This document shows positions 17,932 to 21,616 of a stretch of DNA of 21,616 nucleotides, piece by piece. The stretch is from assembly GCA_019739295.1 (NCBI GenBank), contig JAHHDV010000012.1, positions 1-21,616 on the forward strand. Reading direction: 5' to 3'. Every line of letters begins with the position of its first letter. Positions within the stretch are counted from its first letter, which is position 1. The notes beneath the pieces were generated by a model, which did no database searches, had not been told where the DNA came from, and saw only the letters and a list, made by a program, of their open reading frames with translations. This DNA is from Taibaiella sp. GTDB lineage: Bacteria; Bacteroidota; Bacteroidia; Chitinophagales; Chitinophagaceae. The translations under genes were made by a program, and so were the position numbers.

Positions 17932-18802
17932 ATTTCACTTTAAATGTCATTACTAATATATCCAAACAGTCAGTAAGCGTCAAACCCTTGCCTGACAAGG
18001 TCATCACTTTATTTTCCAATTGACCCGAGATTTGAATATCTTTTTTAAAATGAGAAGACAGCGAAGCAATAATTTTGCCCAGGTCCTGATCCTTAAAATT
18101 AAAATCTCCCCTCCATGGTGCTACTTTAATTGCTACATTAACCTTATCACATTCTACCATCTGCCCGGCATGGGCTATAGCGGAAGACTCATAATAATAC
18201 ACTCTGATTTTACCTTCTGTCACCTTGATAACAGCATGACCCTGGTCTTGCTTTACCTGAAATTCGGTCCCTATATCCTCGATCTTAATCCCATCATTCA
18301 GATAAACCCACAACCTACTGTCATGAGTCACAACCTGAACGCTACCATTCCCATTAATCCGGATATGCCGTTCTCCTCCAGTTTTCTGATAAGAAAGCTT
18401 TACCCCCTGATCCACCCATAATTGAGTGCTATCTGGCAACCGGAAAAATGTGGAATCCATATCTGCTGTATATTCAACAGGGCGGTTGCCTTTGTGATTC
18501 AAAAGATACCCTATCATTACAATGATTACAATCATTGCAGCCGAATATGGGATCCATTTCTGTCGCTTTTCTTTTGCTTTAGAAGAAATCGTCAGATTTC
18601 TTTTTGACTGGAAATCTCTCCATAATTGCTTAATATCCGGTATTCGGAAATTACCATCCTGATGCCAGCTTTGAAACAATTCATCAAAAAATGCTGCATT
18701 ACGGGCATCCGAAGCCCGCCAGTCTTCAACAGATATGGCTTCCTCAGGACTTGCCTGCCCGGACAGGTATTTGATGAATAAATCAAAGTGTATTTCCACC
18801 AT
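17894..18802 (-). CDS. FecR family anti-sigma regulator
   Basis: This is a 302 aa single-pass inner-membrane protein. The cytoplasmic N-terminus (about 1-80) has the sigma-binding type pattern IKYLSGQASPEEAISVEDWR. A transmembrane helix spans about 84-101 (IPYSAAMIVIIVMIGYLL). The periplasmic FecR domain follows (FFRLPDSTQLWVDQGVKLSY, NDGIKIEDIGTEFQVK, AVIKVTEGKIRVYY). The C-terminal DUF4974-like region (FNFKDQDLGKIIASLSSHF, TLTDCLDILVMTFKVKYEE) is itself STN-like. In FecI/FecR systems it passes a signal from an outer-membrane protein to the sigma factor. It overlaps the sigma gene by 20 bases and the barrel gene by 38, making a tightly coupled three-gene operon. Confidence 0.9.
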   Translation of the reverse strand: MVEIHFDLFIKYLSGQASPEEAISVEDWRASDARNAAFFDELFQSWHQDGNFRIPDIKQLWRDFQSKRNLTISSKAKEKRQKWIPYSAAMIVIIVMIGYLLNHKGNRPVEYTADMDSTFFRLPDSTQLWVDQGVKLSYQKTGGERHIRINGNGSVQVVTHDSRLWVYLNDGIKIEDIGTEFQVKQDQGHAVIKVTEGKIRVYYYESSAIAHAGQMVECDKVNVAIKVAPWRGDFNFKDQDLGKIIASLSSHFKKDIQISGQLENKVMTLSGKGLTLTDCLDILVMTFKVKYEEKKDGSIYVY

Positions 18803-19337
18803 CAGTCAATATACTTATAATAAGAGTAAAAGGAAACCGGTTTACCCTTACAAATTCTTTAATTATTTTAAAAGCCTTGCTCATATGCGCTTCCACTGTC
18901 TTCTCTGATATGTTGAGCTCTTGTGCTATCTCTTTATATTTTTTCCGCTCCATCTTGCTTTTGGTAAAAACCAATCTGCATTGCTCAGGCATCCGGGCTA
19001 ATAGCCGGTCTATAGCCTTTAACTGCTCCTCCCTTACCTCTCCGCTGATCATTGATTCCAGTTTGTTCCTTCGGGCATCCTTGATTTTCTCTGTTAACGC
19101 TTCTTCAGCCGGTAAGGTCCGGGGTGTTTTCTTCTTCTGAACAATGGATAGGTTGTGCACCATTTTAAATAAATAGGCTCTTGGATTCAGGACCTTGACA
19201 TCCTTATCCAATTGTAAAGAAAAATTGAGAAAACACTCTTGCACAATATCCTCTGCCAGATACGTATCCAACAGGATATTGAATGCATACCGATGCAATT
19301 CTTGAAAGTGCTTTTTATATAGTTCACCCAGGGACAA
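18783..19337 (-). CDS. ECF-type RNA polymerase sigma factor
   Basis: This is a 184 aa sigma-70-family extracytoplasmic-function factor. Region 2 is LYKKHFQELHRYAFNILLDT followed by YLAEDIVQECFLNF and NPRAYLFKMVHNLSI. Region 4 is ARMPEQCRLVFTKSKMERKK followed by the helix-turn-helix YKEIAQELNISEKTVEAHMSKAFKII. The tail is hydrophobic (FPFTLIISIL), common in Bacteroidota ECF factors. No ATG suits: the apparent start is TTG at 19335-19337, and the frame stays open only about 15 more codons upstream without an ATG. It is the first gene of the operon and is followed by FecR with a 20-base overlap, which fits FecR acting as its regulator. Confidence 0.9.
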   Translation of the reverse strand: MSLGELYKKHFQELHRYAFNILLDTYLAEDIVQECFLNFSLQLDKDVKVLNPRAYLFKMVHNLSIVQKKKTPRTLPAEEALTEKIKDARRNKLESMISGEVREEQLKAIDRLLARMPEQCRLVFTKSKMERKKYKEIAQELNISEKTVEAHMSKAFKIIKEFVRVNRFPFTLIISILTDGGNTL

Positions 19338-19468
19338 CCAGTTTATATATTTTAATTCAATTAATAAAAAAGAACAATATTAAGAATAAATGACAAATTC
19401 AAAAACTATAAAAAATCCATTTCCCAATAAGGGTTTTTTGACAAAACCGACTCATAAATAAAAAAAAC
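19338..19468. promoter_or_regulatory. AT-rich divergent intergenic region between sigma operon and T9SS protein
   Basis: This 131-base, very AT-rich gap must hold the promoters of both divergent units. An inverted repeat GGTTTT-TTGAC-AAAACC lies at 19432-19448, about 20 bases before the plus-strand ATG. On the minus strand, TAGTTTTTG near 19401-19409 is a poor match to TAnnTTTG. No clean housekeeping promoter was seen for the plus gene, which would be consistent with an alternative sigma, but this is weak evidence. Confidence 0.35.
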
Positions 19469-21154
19469 ATGTTTAGATTATTTTCTTTATTGTGGCTTAT
19501 CCTGTTAAGCACATCCTTATCATCACAGTCACAAAACTTAGTCTCTAATCCATCATTTGAAGATTATGATTTATGTCCTGAATCATTCAGCAGGGTTTTA
19601 ATGGTATCCTCTTCGACCTTGATTTACTGTTATGATTGGAGCACGCCGACGGCTGGTTCACCAGACTATTTTAATACTTGTGGTGAAGAAATTGCATCCC
19701 CTGTAAGTATTCCTGATAATATATTCGGTTCCCAAGCTGCCAGGACAGGCAATGCATATATGGGCATATATGTTATGGAAAGCCCTGATGGCACTTCTGC
19801 ATACTTGCCCTATAGAGAATATCTCCAGGGGGAAATAATACAACCGTTATTAGCAGGACATAGGTATTTCTTAAACTATTGGGCAAGCAAAGCAGACCAT
19901 GCTTCTAATATTGCGATAGATCGATTAAGCGCCCTTTTTTTAACTGATTCCTTACTCACTATGACAGAAGGGTTAATCACTGCCAGTCCACAGATTACCA
20001 GTGCGGAAGATTTGTATTTTAATGATGCAGAAAGCTGGATGTCTGTTAGCGGAGAATTTGTCGCAGAAGGAGCAGAAAAATGGATAATACTCGGTAATTA
20101 TATTGCCGATGCAACCCTTAACATGGAGGTATCTGGGCCTCCTATAGACTTTTGGAATACAGGGACAGATAAGAATATGTCTTATTATTATATTGACGAC
20201 ATATGTCTGCTGGATATCGATGGTGCACCTGCTTCTTTTACTAAAACCGATACTGTAATATGCCTGAGTGACCCTGTAGAATGGAATCTGGAAGAAAATG
20301 AATTCTTTAGATATTTATGGTCTGACGGCACTGCAGGACATTCGAATACATTTAGTTCCGAAGGGACATACTGGGTAAAAACAATTAATTTTGATCAATG
20401 TACATTACATATTGACACATTAAATATTATCAACGATATTGGCTTTAGTTTCGATCTGGGGAATGACACTACAATTTGTCCTAATGCTCCATTAGTACTG
20501 GATGCAGGCAGCCCCGAGATTACGCATTACCTGTGGAATACCGGTGAAACAACTTCAAGCATAAAGATTTACCAGCCCGGAGTATACTCTGTCCATGCAA
20601 CTTCCGATTGTGGCTCCCTGGCAGACACCATTGTCGTTTCACTCCCGGCCCCCCTTCATTTGGAGTTGATGAAAGATACATTACTCTGTATAGGCAGTAC
20701 AATCACCTTATCTCCATTTATCATTCAACCGGATGTTGACTACTTGTGGAACACCGGATCTTCTGATCCTATCATTTCTATTGATGAATCAGGAGCATAT
20801 ATCCTCACTGCAAAAGATGAATGTGATAATATTCAGGAAGATACAGTAAACATTTATTTCTCAAACTGCAGGTTTTGTATCCAGATGCCCAATGCATTCA
20901 CGCCAAATGGTGACGGGCTGAATGATGAATTTAAGCCTGTAAGCGAATGTATATTCAAGGATTACCAGTTTTATATTTATAACCGATGGGGCGAATGTGT
21001 ATTCAAGTCCTTTAATGTAAAGGAAAGCTGGAATGGCATATATAATGATAAGGCAGCAGACAACGGGGTGTACTTTTATTTCCTGATAGCCACTCCTGCT
21101 ATAGGGAACATGGATCAAATCAACATAAAAGGTGATATCACATTAATCCGATAA
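19469..21154 (+). CDS. large secreted protein with T9SS type-B (gliding-motility-type) sorting domain
   Basis: This is a 561 aa cell-surface or secreted protein. The signal peptide is residues 1-20 or so (MFRLFSLLWLILLSTSLSSQ). Residues about 23-250 form an N-terminal beta-rich domain starting NLVSNPSFEDYDLCPESF, a start seen in many T9SS cargo and OmpA-like proteins, and ending YYYIDDICLLDI. Three roughly 70-residue Ig/PKD-like repeats follow (about 257-323, 324-392, 395-464), each with a TVIC/TTIC/TLLC cysteine, YLW(S/N)xG and GxYxV/ILTA. The CHU_C/type-B sorting domain runs from about 470 to the end: MPNAFTPNGDGLNDEFKPVS, YQFYIYNRWGE, WNGIYND and NGVYFYF. It is exported through Sec, then the type IX system, and attached to the surface. 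It is divergent from the sigma operon. No enzyme motif was seen. Confidence 0.88.
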   Translation: MFRLFSLLWLILLSTSLSSQSQNLVSNPSFEDYDLCPESFSRVLMVSSSTLIYCYDWSTPTAGSPDYFNTCGEEIASPVSIPDNIFGSQAARTGNAYMGIYVMESPDGTSAYLPYREYLQGEIIQPLLAGHRYFLNYWASKADHASNIAIDRLSALFLTDSLLTMTEGLITASPQITSAEDLYFNDAESWMSVSGEFVAEGAEKWIILGNYIADATLNMEVSGPPIDFWNTGTDKNMSYYYIDDICLLDIDGAPASFTKTDTVICLSDPVEWNLEENEFFRYLWSDGTAGHSNTFSSEGTYWVKTINFDQCTLHIDTLNIINDIGFSFDLGNDTTICPNAPLVLDAGSPEITHYLWNTGETTSSIKIYQPGVYSVHATSDCGSLADTIVVSLPAPLHLELMKDTLLCIGSTITLSPFIIQPDVDYLWNTGSSDPIISIDESGAYILTAKDECDNIQEDTVNIYFSNCRFCIQMPNAFTPNGDGLNDEFKPVSECIFKDYQFYIYNRWGECVFKSFNVKESWNGIYNDKAADNGVYFYFLIATPAIGNMDQINIKGDITLIR

Positions 21155-21217
21155 ATCAATATTTAAAAATTCCGGGATAGAAGGAGGTTTGATTCCGTAG
21201 AATATTCTCATGCCAAT

Positions 21218-21250
21218 AAAAAAGCCGGCCACAGCGTAACTGGCCGGCTT
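21218..21250 (-). terminator. Rho-independent terminator of smc
   Basis: A ten-base perfect stem AAGCCGGCCA / TGGCCGGCTT (21222-21231, 21241-21250) has a nine-base loop. On the minus strand it is followed by six T. It lies 33 bases past the smc stop. It may also help end the converging T9SS gene. Confidence 0.88.
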
Positions 21251-21283
21251 ATGGGTCATCAGTTATTTTAAAAAGAGACAAGC

Positions 21284-21616
21284 CTAATTCAAACTCCTGA
21301 AATCCACCGGTACCAGTTTGCTCACCCCGGCTTCCTGCATGGTCACGCCATATATTACATCCACGGATGCCATGGTCTGCTTGTTGTGGGTAACGATAAT
21401 AAACTGTGAGTTGTCACTGAACTTGCGGATCATAGAAGTGAACTTACCGACATTAGCATCATCCAGCGGGGCATCCACCTCATCCAGGATACAGAATGGT
21501 GCCGGCTTGATCAGGTAAATTGCAAATAAAAAGGCTGTAGATGTCAGGGTCTTCTCTCCTCCTGACAGCTGTGTCAATGTACTGGGACGCTTCCCTTTGG
21601 GCTGCGCATATATTTC
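21284..21616 (-). CDS. smc: chromosome segregation protein SMC, C-terminal end (cut by window edge)
   Basis: This is the last 110 codons of SMC, the condensin-type ATPase that organises and segregates the chromosome. The visible part is the C-terminal head: IYAQPKGKRPSTLTQLSGGE (ABC signature LSGGE), TAFLFAIYLIKPAPFCILDE, DAPLDDANVGKF (Walker B and D-loop) and QFIIVTHNKQTMASVDVIYG (H-loop). The frame is open to the window edge at 21616, so the start and coiled coils lie outside. The internal ATG at 21577 is not the real start. A strong terminator follows the stop. Confidence 0.95.
   Translation of the reverse strand, partial: EIYAQPKGKRPSTLTQLSGGEKTLTSTAFLFAIYLIKPAPFCILDEVDAPLDDANVGKFTSMIRKFSDNSQFIIVTHNKQTMASVDVIYGVTMQEAGVSKLVPVDFRSLN

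Noticed and set aside
19434..19448. Short inverted repeat as a terminator
   Set aside because: It lies between divergent genes and is not followed by a T run on either strand; it is kept only as a possible operator.

Overview
The window is chromosomal DNA from a member of the Bacteroidota, probably of the Saprospiria/Chitinophagia type. The evidence is a TonB-dependent receptor with a carboxypeptidase-like N-terminal domain paired with a DUF4249 lipoprotein, a DUF6089 barrel, a FecI/FecR-type sigma/anti-sigma pair, a type IX secretion (T9SS) type-B sorting domain, and several candidate promoters of the Bacteroidota -7 form TAnnTTTG. No phage, insertion sequence, CRISPR array or plasmid gene was recognised. 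Most recognisable genes are housekeeping genes.

Layout. 0-1.1 kb: a Tat-type 4,5-DOPA-dioxygenase-like enzyme (minus). 1.2-4.4 kb: an outer-membrane uptake pair, TonB receptor plus DUF4249 lipoprotein (plus). 4.5-7.1 kb: a DUF6089 barrel, then the pyruvate dehydrogenase E1 beta subunit with a small lipoprotein gene upstream (all minus). 7.3-8.3 kb: 3-hydroxybutyryl-CoA dehydrogenase (plus). 8.3-10.2 kb: a small secreted protein and the replication-associated ATPase RarA/MgsA (minus). 10.3-11.0 kb: an exported thioredoxin-like protein and tRNA-Ala(GGC) (plus). 11.3-14.7 kb: a small exported helical protein and UvrA (minus). 14.9-15.2 kb: remains of a small broken ORF. 15.3-16.6 kb: dihydroorotase (plus). 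16.7-19.3 kb: an ECF sigma / FecR / STN-barrel operon (minus). 19.5-21.2 kb: a large T9SS-secreted protein (plus), divergent from the sigma operon. 21.3 kb to the end: the C-terminus of SMC (minus).

Two things stand out. First, the sigma and FecR genes overlap each other and overlap a third gene. That third protein has an STN-like domain, a strongly basic linker and a beta-barrel-like C-terminus, but no TonB plug. It sits where a FecA/SusC-type receptor would normally be and may be a non-TonB surface-signalling receptor. The adjacent divergent T9SS protein is a candidate target or partner.

Second, at least seven otherwise well-conserved genes between about 3.0 and 12.4 kb are broken by single-base indels, nearly all one extra base and mostly in short homopolymers. 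Removing them gives whole proteins of normal length; pdhB needs four corrections and then gives 327 aa. Three 'missing' signal peptides (DUF6089 protein, lipoprotein, thioredoxin-like protein) also reappear. From 15.3 kb onward every gene is intact. I read this as consensus error in a stretch of the assembly, not gene decay, so coordinates below are given for the repaired genes.
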